The notes below the pieces were generated by a model. It saw only the letters and a list, made by a program, of their open reading frames with translations. It had not been told where the DNA came from and searched no databases. Made by a program: the position numbers and the translations under genes. Of a DNA stretch of 64,000 nucleotides, positions 22,296 to 35,654 are shown in pieces; position 1 is the first letter of the stretch, and every line of letters starts with the position of its first letter. Source of the stretch: Lepas anatifera (lineage: Eukaryota; Arthropoda; Thecostraca; Lepadidae); the NCBI GenBank assembly GCA_034440635.1, contig JAOTON010001713.1, positions 62,001 through 126,000 on the forward strand. The letters are read 5' to 3'.

Positions 22296-24548
22296 GGAAT
22301 GTGGCACCTTCATAATAGGATTTGAACTGAAATAGCCATGTGATAGAGCATGCCGAGAAACCACTTGAACAAAATTTCATTTGTCCCAAAACTTACCGTT
22401 CACGGAGAAAAAATATAAAAATTCAACGCCTACTTACCCCCTACTCCCTTGGTGGTCCCGTGGTATGAGCTGAGCGTGGGGAAAGTGACGTCTTGCTCAG
22501 TCTCCACTGCCCGCGCTGCGCGGACAAATTTTTCTCGCTTGGACCTCTTTAAAACCTACGTGCTAAATGTGACCTGGGCACTTGCAATTTTAAATGCGTA
22601 TTAGTTGCTTGAATGAAAAGTTTCAAATGTGAAGTAATATATGAAACAATAACAATAACAAACAAAATAATGAATGAAGAAAAAAGCGCACATATCAAGC
22701 GTCACTAGAGCTCCTAATAACAAGCTGTGTTAGCTAGAAACACTCAATCTACATTCGTGTTCTTTTTTGGGGAAGCTAGCAACAAAGTTTGTTGCATATG
22801 GCAGCATTGCGTACTAGCACATCGTGACGTCACACCGGTGTGGAGTGTTTTTCCTCTCGCAAAGGAAAAATAAAATAATACGAAATATTGGGGCTCCTTG
22901 GCCTTTTTCAGCAGAAATACCATAAAAGTAATTATTTCCTCTGAAAAATATCACTAGAAGCACAAAATGCCAAAACAGCACCAAAGTGCGATATTCCCTA
23001 GAACAGCGCATTGACGGGGGTCTGAACCACCTTCGCTTTGACGGGGGAGGCGGATACCCGCCCCCTAAAATCTTGAGAACAACACCAGGCACCGAAAAAT
23101 GGTAAAGGGCGTTGGGTAGCCCATCCACCTCCCCATCGAAAATATTTGAACCATTTTTTGTCAGGTCACATTTAACGTCACTAGAGGTCAAAACATGTCG
23201 TCATATAGATAACATGTAAATGAAGGTTTTCGGCCATTACATCTGAACAAGTAAATATAGAGCAAAACAATTGTAGCAGTATGAATCCTCGCAGCAAGCC
23301 GACTCGAATTATATATAATAAGACCTTGCTAGGTCAAATCAAGGATTTGACCTGACCTGAGGTCATGTCAAGGTCAAATTAGATAAAATACACATCATTA
23401 GAACCGCAAAGACAAGGCGAATCTAATGCAGTTAAAATAAGGGCTCTGTCACCATCTGTTACTAAGTTATTCAGTAAAAACATTTTTCCCATGTATTTCC
23501 AATGAAAATGTCATGGCTCGTACCTGATCTTAGGTCATCGACATCAAAAATGCTGGAACATATTTTAGAGAATTCGATGGGCCCATTATGTGATATGGGT
23601 TTCAATCGGATAAGTTCACCCTGTTCCGACTTATGCTATCTTCAACTTTTTTTAGGTCAGGTCACTTGACTCGTACTAGTGACCTGACCTGAGATGGCCT
23701 AACCTTAAAATTTTCACAGAAGTTATAAAAATGATGAGGAAAAAGGTATACCAAGTACGGCGGGACTACGCGGCCGCCGTTTTTATGCTGTCTTCGAAAA
23801 ACCCGAGGGGCGGGTACCCGCCCCCTCCGTCAATGCGCCTGTTAACCTGCAAGGTCGTGATATAGCATTCGATCAGACTTGGAATCAGATTGCAACGGTG
23901 CTTTCACATTTTCTAAAGCTCTGCTCCGTCAGTCGTTATGGCACAAAGCTTACGTTTCCATTGTGACCATATAATAGCATTGTTTACCTCTTTTGTCCTA
24001 AAAGGGGACCTGACCTAAGTATTGTATATAACTTGTTCGATAGAGATCAAGAGGAGCTATTTATCACCCTTTTTCGCTACATAGCGCGTTTTTTAGATCT
24101 TAGGAGTACCCGCCCCCGCACGAGCGAAGGTGGCCGGTCTTCTATGCTTAGTTAACCGCAATCTGCTTAGCTTAAGAAAAGTAACAGAAAAGACAGGTGA
24201 TTCTTTTTTCAAACACTAAAATGTTTCATGCTTCAGGAACGTTATATTGTGGGCAACCATTTTAACAAAAGGCTTCGACCCAGCAACGAGCAATAAGAAA
24301 ACTAGGAATACGGGTTCACGCAGCACGCACAGCAGAAACTGGACATGACGTCACTTTCCTGATGAATGGCAAGCATGACGTCACATCCGAGGAGGACGTG
24401 GTCGGTAGGGGGTTAATTTTACCTTTCTTTTCTCCGCGAACGTAAATTTCTGGGACGAATGAAATATGGGTCAAGTGGTTTTTCGACATGCTCTACCAAA
24501 GGGCTATCTCAGTTGAAATCCCATTATGAAGGTGCCATATTTCCTTTA
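22296..24548. mobile_element. Long-TIR DNA element (about 2.25 kb) hosting a D element
   Basis: The first 130 bases (22296-22425) and last 130 bases (24415-24548) are inverted repeats, both reading ATRTGGCACCTTCATAAT from outside in. Further inside are TAGAGCATG and TTCATT-GTCCCA blocks. A partial copy of the left half occurs at 63080-63640. The interior has no recognisable transposase, and a subfamily D TTAA element is nested at 23003-23845. Its right end abuts the old satellite at 24549. Superfamily not determined. Confidence 0.7.
23003..23845 (-). mobile_element. TTAA element, subfamily D, copy 2
   Basis: Begins GCGCATTGACGGGGGTCTG and ends CCGTCAATGCGCCTGTTAA (TTAA at 23842-23845). The left TTAA has decayed to AGAA. 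The interior aligns with the 25019 copy, including the ACCTGACCTGAGGTCA core. Nested inside the long-TIR element. Confidence 0.85.
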
Positions 24549-24914
24549 TGACACAGGGAGGTTGTGGAAGACACCAGGAATTAATCAACACAGTCGTGAT
24601 CGCACAGAGAGGTTGTGGAAGACACCGTGAATTAACATAGTCGCGATCACGCACGGAGATTGTGGGAGACACCGTGAATTAACACAGCCGTGATCGCAGA
24701 GAAGGCCGTGGAAGACATCGTAATTCACATAGTCGTGATCGTGCAGGGAGGTTGTGGAAGACAACGTGACTCATACAGCCGTGATCCCACAGGGAGTTTG
24801 TGGAAGACATTATGAATTAATTAAAACCACCGCGCTCGCACAGGGAGGTTGTGGAAGGCACCGTAAATAAACACAGCCGTGATCGCACAGAGAGTTTATG
24901 GAAGACATCATGCA
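24549..24914. repeat. Older, diverged stretch of the 53/47-bp satellite
   Basis: Seven to eight units recognisable by GGTTGTGGAAGACACCG and GTGATCGCACAG, but with far more substitutions and indels than the main array. Separated from the main array by the TTAA element at 24915-26772. Array edges that escape homogenisation commonly look like this. Confidence 0.85.
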
Positions 24915-26772
24915 CTAAACCTCGCCTCGGTGGATGGGTGTTTGAACACCAACCCCTCGGTTTTTTTCCGGTGGAAAGAAAAAACGGCGGCGCGAAGCGC
25001 CGCCGTAATAGGCACACATTAACACGCGCATTGACCGGGGTCTGAGCCACCTTCGCATTGACGGGGGGGGCGGGTACCCGCCCCCCTAAGATCTCGAGAA
25101 CCACGGTAGGTAGCGAAAAACGGTAAACGGCGTTGGGCTGCCCATCCACTTCTCCTATCGAAAACATTTGAACCATTTTTTTGTCAGGTCACATTTAAGG
25201 TCACGAGAGGTCAAAACATGCCCGTCATAGGGATAACATGTAAAATTCAGTTTTTCGGGCATTACATCTGAACAAGTAAAGATAGAGCAAAACGACTTGA
25301 ACTGTATGAATTCTCTTAGCAAGCCGAATCGAATGATATATAATTTGACCTTGCTAGGTCAAAACAAGAATTTGACCTGACCTGAGGTCAGGTCAGGGTC
25401 AAATTATATAAAATGCATATCATTAGAACCGCAAAGCCCAGGCGAGTCTAATGCAGCTAAAATAAATGCTCTATCACCATCCGTTACTGAGTTATTCCGT
25501 AAAAACCAATTTTCCCATGTATTTCCAATGGAGAGGTCATGCCTCGTACCTGACCTTAGGTCATCGATATCAAAAATACCGGAACATATGTTAGAGAACT
25601 CGGTGGGGCCATTATGTGATATGAGTTTCAATCGGATAAGCTCACCCTGCTCCGACTTATGCTATCTTACACTTTTTTTGAGGTCGGGTCACTTGACCTG
25701 TACTGGTGACCTGACCTGAGATGACCTAACCTTAAAATTTTCACAGAAGTTGTAAAAATGATGAGGGAAAAGGTATACCAAGTACGGCGGCGCTACGCGC
25801 CGCCGTTTTTCTGCTATCTCCGAAAAACCCGAGGGGGCGGGTACCCGCCCCCCGTCAATGCGCGTGTTAACCTTGATCGATTGCGCAGCTTTCCCAACAA
25901 TCTTAAGGTTGGGTCATCTCAGTTCAGGTAACCAGTGCAGGTCAAGTGACCTCACCTCAAAATATGTTTAAGATGGTATAGGTAAGAAGTGGGTATGTCT
26001 ATCGGATTGAAACTTATACCACATAATGGCCCCACTGAGTACTAAAACATATATTCCGGGATTTTTCATATCGATAGCCTAAGGTCAAGTACGGACATGA
26101 CCTCTCCATTGGAAATAGATTAGAAAAAATTGAAATTGAGCTGTATTTGTGAAGACAGCTGAGAATACCCTCATATTCTCTAAATCGTTATATCCTGGCC
26201 CCCTTTCCAGGTTGATGTTGCAATTTTTGACCTGTGCCTTCTGAGACGTCATCTGGGGCTATTTGAGCAGCTTTAGACCTAGGTCAATAATTTTGCATGA
26301 AATGATGATACAGCTTTATTTTGATATGATTGCGTTCAGATAGGTATTGCGAGTCGATTGATATGCATATTGACTATGCTAGATTAAAAAGTGACCTTGA
26401 CCTGACCTGAGGTCAGGTCATTTTTGTGTTTTGACCTAGTATGATCATATATAACATTCGATTCACCGTGACGAGAGGAAGCGAATTAAGCCTAAAAATG
26501 GTGCCTAATTAAACTCTTTCAGACGCTAGAGCCCAAAAAACTTTACTCAAAATCCCACTATATTTGACCTGTCATGACCTCAATATTGACCTGAGCCAAA
26601 AACTGACTGATATATTTTCTTCATGACTTTTGCATGACCTATCCATGAGCTATCCCAGCGTTCGCGTTTTTTTTTTGCTATCCCGCATAGGGGCCGAGTT
26701 CGAGGGGGTGTTCAAACACCCCTCCCCCACCAGGGCGAAGGTGGCTCGGAGGCCCACCGGGGCGCGGGTTAA
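24915..26772. mobile_element. TTAA element, subfamily C, inserted into the satellite, hosting a D element
   Basis: The left end reads CTAA then ACCTCGCCTCGG and GTGTTTGAACACC. The right end reads GTGTTCAAACACCCC then CACCGGGGCGCGGGTTAA. The flanks (GAAGACATCATGCA on the left, CAGTCGTGATCGCACAG on the right) are two halves of one satellite unit split at its GAATTAACACAG. A D element is nested at 25019-25870. Removing it leaves a C element of about 1.0 kb. No protein is encoded; AGGTCA motifs are numerous. Confidence 0.87.
25019..25870 (-). mobile_element. TTAA element, subfamily D, copy 3 (near-intact reference copy)
   Basis: TTAA at both ends (25019-25022, 25867-25870). Ends CACGCGCATTGACCGGGG and CCCCCGTCAATGCGCGTG are inverted repeats. 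The subterminal palindrome GGGCGGGTACCCGCCC occurs near each end, as does GGCGGCG-CGCCGCC. The core is the perfect palindrome TGACCTGACCTGAGGTCAGG(TCA) at about 25374. It interrupts a C element at a position where the 51-kb C copy has CCTTATCCTTGATC in place of TTAACCTTGATC. Confidence 0.92.
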
Positions 26773-29700
26773 CAGTCGTGATCGCACAGAGAGACTGTGG
26801 GAGTCACCGTGAATTAACACGGCCGTGATCGCACAGGGAGATTGTGGATTTGGAAGACACCGTGAATTAACACAGCCAGGATTGCACAGGGAGACTGTGG
26901 GAGACACCGTGAATTAACACAGCCGTGTTCGCACAGGGAGATTGTGGATTTGGAAGACACCGTGAATTAACACAGCCGTGATCGCACAGTGAGATTGTGG
27001 ATTTGGAAGACACCGTGAATTAACACAGCCGTGATCGCACAGGGAGATTGTGGATTTGGAAGACACCGTGAATTAACACAGCCGTGATCGCACAGGGAGA
27101 CTGTGGGAGTCACCGTGAATTAACACAGCCGTGATCGCACAGGGAGATTGTGGATTTGGAAGACACCGTGAATTAACACAGCCATGATCGCACAGGGAGA
27201 TTGTGGATTTGGAAGACACCGTGAATTAACACAGCCAGGATCGCACAGGGAGACTGTGGGAGACACCGTAAATTAACACAGCCGTGTTCGCACAGGGAGA
27301 TTGTGGAAGACACCTGAATTAATACAGCCCTGTTGGCACAGGGAGATTGTGGATTTGGAAGACACCGTGAATTAACACAGCCAGGATCGCACAGGGAGAC
27401 TGTGGGAGACACCGTGAATTAACACAGCCGTGTTCTCACAGGGAGACTGTGGGAGACACCGTGAATTAACAAAGCCGTGTTCGCACAGGGAGATTGTGGA
27501 TTTGGAAGACACCGTGAATTAACACAGCCAGGATCGCACAGGGAGACTGTGGGAGATACCGTGAATTAACACAGCCGTGTTCGCACAGGGAGATTGTGGA
27601 AGACACCGTGAATTAATACAGCCGTGTTCGCACAGGGAGACTGTGAGAGTCACCGTGAATTAACACAGCCGTGATCGCACAGGGAGATTGTGGATTTGGA
27701 AGACACCGTGAATTAACACAGCCATTATGGCACAGGGAGATTGTGGATTTGGAAGACACCGTGAATTAACACAGCCGTGTTCGCACAGGGAGATTGTGGA
27801 TTTGGAAGACACCGTGAATTAACACAGCCGTGATCGCACAGGGAGATTGTGGATTTGGAAGACACCGTGAATTAACACAGCCGTGATCGCACAGGGAGAT
27901 TGTGGATTTGGAAGACACCGTGAATTAACACAGCCGTGATCGCACAGGGAGACTGTGGGAGTCACCGTGAATTAACACAGCCGTGATCGCACAGGGAGAT
28001 TGTGGATTTGGAAGACACCGTGAATTAACACAGCCATGATCGCACAGGGAGATTGTGGATTTGGAAGACACCGTGAATTAACACAGCCAGGATCGCAGAG
28101 GGAGACTGTGGGAGACACCGTGAATTAACACAGCCGTGTTCGCACAGGGAGATTGTGGATTTGGAAGACACCGTGAATTAACACAGCCAGGATCGCACAG
28201 GGAGACTGTGGGAGACAACGTGAATTAACACAGCCGTGTTCGCACAGGGAGATTGTGGGAGTCACCGTGAATTAACACAGCCGTGATCGCACAGGGAGAC
28301 TGTGGGAGTCACCGTGAATTAACACAGCCGTAATCGCACAGGGAGATTGTGGATTTGGAAGACACCGTGAATTAACACAGCCATGATCGCACAGGGAGAT
28401 TGTGGATTTGGAAGACATCGTGGATTAACACAGCCGTGTTCGCACAGGGAGATTGTGGAAGACACCGTGAATTAATACAGCCGTGTTCGCACAGGGAGAT
28501 TGTGGATTTGGAAGACACCGTGAATTAACACAGCCAGGATCGCACAGGGAGACTGTGGGAGACATCGTGAATTAACACAGCCGTGTTCGCACAGGGAGAT
28601 TGTGGATTTAGAAGACACCGTGAATTAACACAGCCAGGATCGCACAGGGAGACTGTGGGAGACACCGTGAATTAACACAGCCGTGTTCGCACAGGGAGAT
28701 TGTGGATTTGGAAGACACCGTGAATTAACACAGCCAGGATCGCACAGGGAGACTGTGGGAGACACCGTGAATTAACACAGCCGTGTTCGCACAGGGAGAT
28801 TGTGGGAGTCACCGTGAATTAACACAGCTGTGTTCGCACAGGGAGATTGTGGATTTGGAAGACACCGTGAATTAACACAGCCGTGTTCGCACAGGGAGAT
28901 TGTGGATTTGGAAGACACCGTGAATTAACACAGCCGTGATCGCACAGGGAGATTGTGGATTTGGAAGACACCGTGAATTAACACAGCCGTGATCGCACAG
29001 GGAGATTGTGGATTTGGAAGACACCGTGAATTAACACAGCCGTGATCGCACAGGGAGACTGTGGGAGTCACCGTGAATTAACACAGCCGTGATCGCACAG
29101 GGAGATTGTGGATTTGGAAGACACCGTGAATTAACACAGCCAGGATCGCACAGGGAGATTGTGGATTTGGAAGACACCGTGAATTAACACAGCCATGATC
29201 GCACAGGGAGATTGTGGATTTGGAAGACACCGTGAATTAACACAGCCATTATGGCACAGGGAGATTGTGGATTTGGAAGACACCGTGAATTAACACAGCC
29301 GTGTTCGCACAGGGAGATTGTGGATTTGGAAGACACCGTGAATTAACACAGCCGTGATCGCACAGGGAGATTGTGGATTTGGAAGACACCGTGAATTAAC
29401 ACAGCCGTGATCGCACAGGGAGATTGTGGATTTGGAAGACACCGTGAATTAACACAGCCGTGATCGCACAGGGAGACTGTGGGAGTCACCGTGAATTAAC
29501 ACAGCCGTGATCGCACAGAGAGATTGTGGATTTGGAAGACACCGTGAATTAACACAGCCATGATCGCACAGGGAGATTGTGGATTTGGAAGACACCGTGA
29601 ATTAACACAGCCAGGATCGCAGAGGGAGACTGTGGGAGACACCGTGAATTAACACAGCCGTGTTCGCACAGGGAGATTGTGGATTTGGAAGACACCGTGA

Positions 29701-32700
29701 ATTAACACAGCCAGGATCGCACAGGGAGACTGTGGGAGACACCGTGAATTAACACAGCCGTGTTCGCACAGGGAGATTGTGGATTTGGAAGACACCGTGA
29801 ATTAACACAGCCGTGATCGCACAGGGAGACTGTGGGAGTCACCGTGAATTAACACAGCCGTAATCGCACAGGGAGATTGTGGATTTGGAAGACACCGTGA
29901 ATTAACACAGCCGTGATCGCACAGGGAGATTGTGGATTTGGAAGACACCGTGGATTAACACAGCCGTGTTCGCACAGGGAGACTGTGGGAGACACCGTGA
30001 ATTAACACAGCCGTGTTCGCACAGGGAGATTGTGGGAGTCACCGTGAATTAACACAGCCGTGTTCGCACAGGGCGATTGTGGATTTGGAAGACACCGTGA
30101 ATTGATACAGCCGTGATCGCACAGGGAGACTGTGGAAGACACCGTGAATTAACACAGCCGTGTTCGCACAAGGAGATCGTGGATTTGGTAGACACCGTGA
30201 ATTTACACAGCCGTGATCGCACAGGGAGACTGTGGGAGTCACCGTGAATTAACACAGCCGTGTTCGCACAGAGAGATTGTGGATTTGGAAGACACCGTGA
30301 ATTAACACAGCCGTGTTCGCACAGGGAGATCGTGGGAGTCACCGTGAATTAACACAGCCGTGTTCGCACAGGGAGATTGTGGACTTGGAAGACACCGTGA
30401 ATTGATACAGCCGTGATCGCACAGGGAGATTGTGGAAGACACCGTGAATTAACACAGCCGTGTTCGCACAAGGAGATCGTGGATTTGGTAGACACCGTGA
30501 ATTAACACAGCCGTGATCGCACAGGGAGATTGTGGATTTGGAAGACACCGTGAATTAACACAGCCGTGTTCGCACAGGGAGATTGTGGTTTGGAAGACAC
30601 CGTGAATTAACACAGCCGTGTTCGCACAGGGAGATTGTGGATTTGGAAGACACCGTGAATTAACACAGCCGTGTTCGCACAGGGAGATTGTGGATTTGGA
30701 AGACACCGTGAATTAACACAGCCAGGATCGCACAGGGAGACTGTGGGAGACACCGTGAATTAACACAGCCGTGTTCGCACAGGGAGATTGTGGATTTGGA
30801 AGACACCGTGAATTAACACAGCCGTGATCGCACAGGGAGATTGTGGATTTGGAAGACACCGTGAATTAACACAGCCAGGATCGCACAGGGAGATTGTGGA
30901 TTTGGAAGACACCGTGAATTAACACAGCCGTGTTCGCACAAGGAGATCGTGGATTTGGTAGACACCGTGAATTAACACAGCCGTGATCGCACAGGGAGAC
31001 TGTGGGAGTCACCGTGAATTAACACAGCCGTGTTCGCACAGGAGATTGTGGATTTGGAAGACACCGTGAATTAACACAGCCGTGTTTGCACAGGGAGATC
31101 GTGGGAGTCACCGTGAATTAACACAGCCGTGTTCGCACAGGGAGATTGTGGATTTGGAAGACACCGTGAATTGATACAGCCGTGATCGCACAGGGAGATT
31201 GTGGAAGACACCGTGAATTAACACAGCCGTGTTCGCACAAGGAGATCGTGGATTTGGTAGACACCGTGAATTAACACAGCCGTGATCGCACAAGGAGATT
31301 GTGGATTTGGAAGACACCGTGAATTAACACAGTCGTGTTCGCACAAGGAGATTGTGGAAGACACCGTGAATTAACACAGCCGTGATCGCACGGGGAGACT
31401 GTGGGAGTCACCGTGAATTAACACAGCCGTGTTCGCACAAGGAGATCGTGGATTTGGAAGACACCGTGAATTAACACAGCCGTGTTCGCACAGGGAGATC
31501 GTGGGAGTCACCGTGAATTAACACAGCCGTGATCGCACAGGGAGATTGTGGATTTGGAAGACACCGTGAATTGATACAGCCGTGATCGCACAGGGAGATT
31601 GTGGAAGACACCGTGAATTAACACAGCCGTGTTCGCACAAGGAGATCGTGGACTTGGTAGACGCCGTGAATTAACACAGCCGTGTTCGCACAGGGAGATC
31701 GTGGGAGTCACCGTGAATTAACACAGCCGTGTTCGCACAGGGAGATTGTGGATTTGGAAGACACCGTGAATTAACACAGCCAGGATCGCACAGGGAGATT
31801 GTGGATTTGGAAGACACCGTGAATTAACACAGCCAGGATCGCACAGGTAGACTGTGGGAGACACCGTGAATTAACACAGCCGTGATCGCACAGGGAGATT
31901 GTGGATTTGGAAGACACCGTGAATTAACACAGCCGTGATCGCACAGGGAGATTGTGGATTTGGAAGACACCGTGAATTAACACAGCCATGATCGCACAGG
32001 GAGATTGTGGATTTGGAAGACACCGTGAATTAACACAGCCGTGATCGCACAGGGAGATTGTGGATTTGGAAGACACCGTGAATTAACACAGCCGTGATCG
32101 CACAGGGAGATTGTGGATTTGGAAGACACCATGAATTAACACAGCAGTGATCGCACAGGGAGACTGTGGGAGTCACCGTGAATTAACACAGCCGTGTTCG
32201 CACAGGGAGATTGTGGATTTGGAAGACACCGTGAATTAACACAGCCAGGATCGCACAGGGAGACTGTGGGAGACACCGTGAATTAACACAGCCGTGATCG
32301 CACGGGGAGACTGTGGGAGTCACCGTGAATTAACACAGCCGTGTTCGCACAAGGAGATCGTGGATTTGGAAGACACCGTGAATTAACACAGCCGTGTTCG
32401 CACAGGGAGATCGTGGGAGTCACCGTAAATTAACACAGCCGTGTTCGCACAGGGAGATTCTGGATTTGGAAGACACCGTGAATTGATACAGCCGTGATCG
32501 CACAGGGAGATTGTGGAAGACACCGTGAATTAACACAGCCGTGTTCGCACAAGGAGATCGTGGATTTGGTAGACACCGTGAATTAACACAGCCGTGTTCG
32601 CACAGGGAGATTGTGGATTTGGAAGACACCGTGAATTAACACAGTCGTGTTCGCACAGGGAGACTGTGGAAGACACCGTGAATTAACACAGCCGTGTTCG

Positions 32701-33991
32701 CACAGGGAGATTGTGGATTTGGAAGACACCGTGAATTAACACAGCCGTGTTCGCACAGGGAGACTGTGGAAGACACCGTGAATTAACACAGCCGTGTTCG
32801 CACAGGGAGACTGTGGAAGACACCGTGAATTAACACAGCCGTGTTGGCACAGGGAGATTGTGGATTTGGAAGACACCGTGAATTAACACAGTCGTGTTCG
32901 CACAGGGAGACTGTGGAAGACACCGTGAATTAACACAGCCGTGTTCGCACAGGGAGACTGTGGAAGACACCGTGAATTAACACAGCCGTGTTCGCACAGG
33001 GAGATTGTGGATTTGGAAGACACCGTGAATTAACACAGCCGTGTTCGCACAGGGAGATCGTGGTTGGAAGTCACCGTAAATTAACACAGCCGTGTTCGCA
33101 CAGGGAGATTCTGGATTTGGAAGACACCGTGAATTGATACAGCCGTGATCGCACAGGGAGATTGTGGATTTGGAAGACACCGTGAATTAACACAGCCGTG
33201 TTCGCACAAGGAGATTGTGGTTTGGAAGACACCGTGAATTAACACAGCCGTGTTCGCACAGGGAGACTGTGGAAGACACCGTGAATTAACACAGCCGTGT
33301 TCGCACAGGGAGATTGTGGATTTGGAAGACACCGTGAATTAACACAGTCGTGTTCGCACAGGGAGACTGTGGAAGACACCGTGAATTAACACAGCCGTGT
33401 TCGCACAGGGAGACTGTGGAAGACACCGTGAATTAACACAGCCGTGTTCGCACAGGGAGATTGTGGATTTGGAAGACACCGTGAATTAACACAGTCGTGT
33501 TCGCACAGGGAGACTGTGGTTGAAGACACCGTGAATTAACACAGCCGTGTTCGCACAGGGAGATTGTGGATTTGGAAGACACCGTGAATTAACACAGTCG
33601 TGTTCGCACAGGGAGACTGTGGAAGACACCGTGAATTAACACAGCCGTGTTCGCACAAGGGAGACTGTGGAAGACACCGTGAATTAACACAGCCGTGTTC
33701 GCACAGGGAGATTGTGGATTTGGAAGACACCGTGAATTAACATAGCCGTGTTCGCACAGGGAGATTGTGGATTTGGAAGACACCGTGAATTAATATAGCC
33801 GTGATCGCACAGGGAGATTGTGGATTTGGAAGACACCGTGAATTAACACAGCCGTGATCGCACAGGGAGATTGTGGATTTGGAAGACACCGTGAATTAAC
33901 ACAGCCGTGATCGCACAGGGAGATTGTGGATTTGGAAGACACCGTGAATTGATACAGCCGTGATCGCACGGGGAGATTGTGGAAGACACCG
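26773..33991. repeat. 7.2-kb satellite array of 53-bp and 47-bp units
   Basis: Roughly 140 units beginning GTGAATTAACACAGCCGTG. Two length classes differ in the tail: 53-bp units end GATTTGGAAGACACC, 47-bp units end GGGAGTCACC or GAAGACACC. The variable site after CAGCC reads GTGATCG, AGGATCG, ATGATCG, ATTATGG or GTGTTCG. Classes are arranged in recurring multi-unit blocks, indicating higher-order repeats (for example 28100-28750 and 29580-29760). From about 30050 a third style with GAATTGATACAG and AAGGAGATCG appears. Each unit contains one TTAA. Open frames in it are repeat shadows. Centromeric or other function cannot be judged from sequence alone. Confidence 0.97.
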
Positions 33992-34479
33992 GTCGGTTTA
34001 CTAAGACTTCCGGGCTGCTAAAATCACATAAGCAGCGACAAATCATGCAATGCCGCAATTTCCAATCACAAAAAGCTTGACCGTGGACATGTCATGCAAG
34101 AAAGTAAAAGTTAGTTTTTACAAATTAAATATGATGAAGAGCAAACCTAAGAACACCTCCTTGTTGAACCACCCGCAAGCATTTCACTTTTTCAGTACTA
34201 AACCCGGAAAAAACTATTCTAATGAATCGAGACTGGCGTAAATCGACTCACTGTGGATGAGCTGAGAAGCCGTTGGTTTGGGTATGCTCTGCGCTGCAAC
34301 AGAGGAGAACCAGCGTTAGCTCAGACAGCACACGACACGTCTGGGCGTCGAAGCAATACAACAGCGACTCCCACACCAAAGCTGGCACATGTCGCATAAA
34401 AAAGCACAACGACGGCCGAGTTCAGAACCACGTTGGTACTCCCAAGGTTGGTCTGAGACGACAGAGACAGACCGTGGCG
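33992..34479. other. No recognisable feature
   Basis: Unique-looking sequence after the satellite. No exon or repeat identified. Confidence 0.4.
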
Positions 34480-34622
34480 GATACACGGGGGGGGCTAGTT
34501 GGGCTCAATACCCCCGCCCAAAGTCAGTGCCGACAGTAACTGCATAGTCGGAGGCTGTTCTGATACAATGGCGCGGGAGGCTCGAGCCCCTCCCCCCATG
34601 AAGTGCTGGATCCGCCACTGCT
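34480..34622. mobile_element. Probable hAT-like MITE remnant
   Basis: The right end reads GGATCCGCCACTG, the CAGTGGCGGA-type hAT terminus in reverse. G-rich (GGGGGGGCTAG) and C-rich (CCCCTCCCCCC) runs lie inside, as in the 19432-19597 MITE. The left end is unclear. Confidence 0.45.
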
Positions 34623-35186
34623 TACAGAGCAAAATGTCCGGCCACAGCGTCCCCGCATGCTACTTCCGCTCACAGGTCGCACCCCCGGTCAGCTGACCAA
34701 AACCCCTACCCACAGTCCGCCATCACACGCTAAATATTGACTATGCGAAATGCGAAGCAATCACGGTCTCATCAAATCATGACCTAGTCCATTCACCAGT
34801 CGCATCCAAAACTAAAATCTGATACTGCTGTATATTTTATTCCGGAACCAGCATGCCATAATACCATTTCAGAAAGCTAAATACACACAACTCAATCACA
34901 CAATTTTGGAGGGCAGTATCGATGCCTACGGATGGTTCGAGCAAAAAACGTGATCGGGGAATCGGAGCGAGTCGAAGGATATTCGCCCACTATTTCCAAA
35001 GCCTTCGCATGCCATATTTTGCACGCGTAAACGCTGTGGGCGGTTCTTAGTTTCATCTCTTTCCAGTGGTGTTTTAAGAAGCAATACGATATATTTTTGT
35101 AGCAGATATGTCTCTCGCTAGAACGATTCGTCCGCATCGGACTTACGATGTGCTCGCCTGTGCTAGTGGCGGGCGGCGGCGCGGCT
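34623..35186. other. No recognisable feature
   Basis: No exon, RNA gene or shared repeat found. A 125-codon minus-strand frame (34892-35269) runs into the 68-bp repeat and is not recognised. Confidence 0.35.
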
Positions 35187-35455
35187 GAAAAAACTAGGCA
35201 CCTGGTCCCACGACGCCGCGAGGGAGCGTTATCCGGTTCTGGAGGCATCGGACTTAAAAAACTAGGCACCTGGTCCCACGACGCCGCGAGGGAGCGTTAT
35301 CCGGTTCTGGAGGCATCGGACTTAAAAAACTAGGCACCTGGTCCCACGACGCCGCGAGGGAGCGTTATCCGGTTCTGGAGGCATCGGACATAAAAAACTA
35401 GGCACCTGGTCCCACGACGCCGCGAGGGAGCGTTATCTGGTTCTGGAGGCACTGA
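35187..35455. repeat. 68-bp tandem repeat, four units
   Basis: AACTAGGCACCTGG recurs at 35192, 35260, 35328 and 35396, exactly 68 bp apart. Units are almost identical, differing by single bases (CTTAA versus CATAA, CCGG versus CTGG). The first unit begins partway. Confidence 0.96.
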
Positions 35456-35654
35456 AAAGTGATATCGTTTAAGCTCGGACAACTTGAAACCAAATGTCGA
35501 TTCAAGATGGAAAACTTTGGCGTCTCATGGGGCAAGGAGAATGATAATATGATACTGGACATCAGCACGAGCCACAAGCTGAGCTAGAGAAAGAGCTGCA
35601 AGAATACTGTTTACCCTTAGCTCTAGGTTCATACGCGAACCCAGGGGACAAGGG

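Noticed and set aside
26773..33991. CRISPR array, because of regular short repeats
   Set aside because: Units are contiguous, with no unique spacers, and the host sequence is eukaryotic.
27173..34058. Series of 60-100 codon minus-strand frames with repeated Cys-rich peptides
   Set aside because: Direct translation of the 53/47-bp satellite; no gene context.
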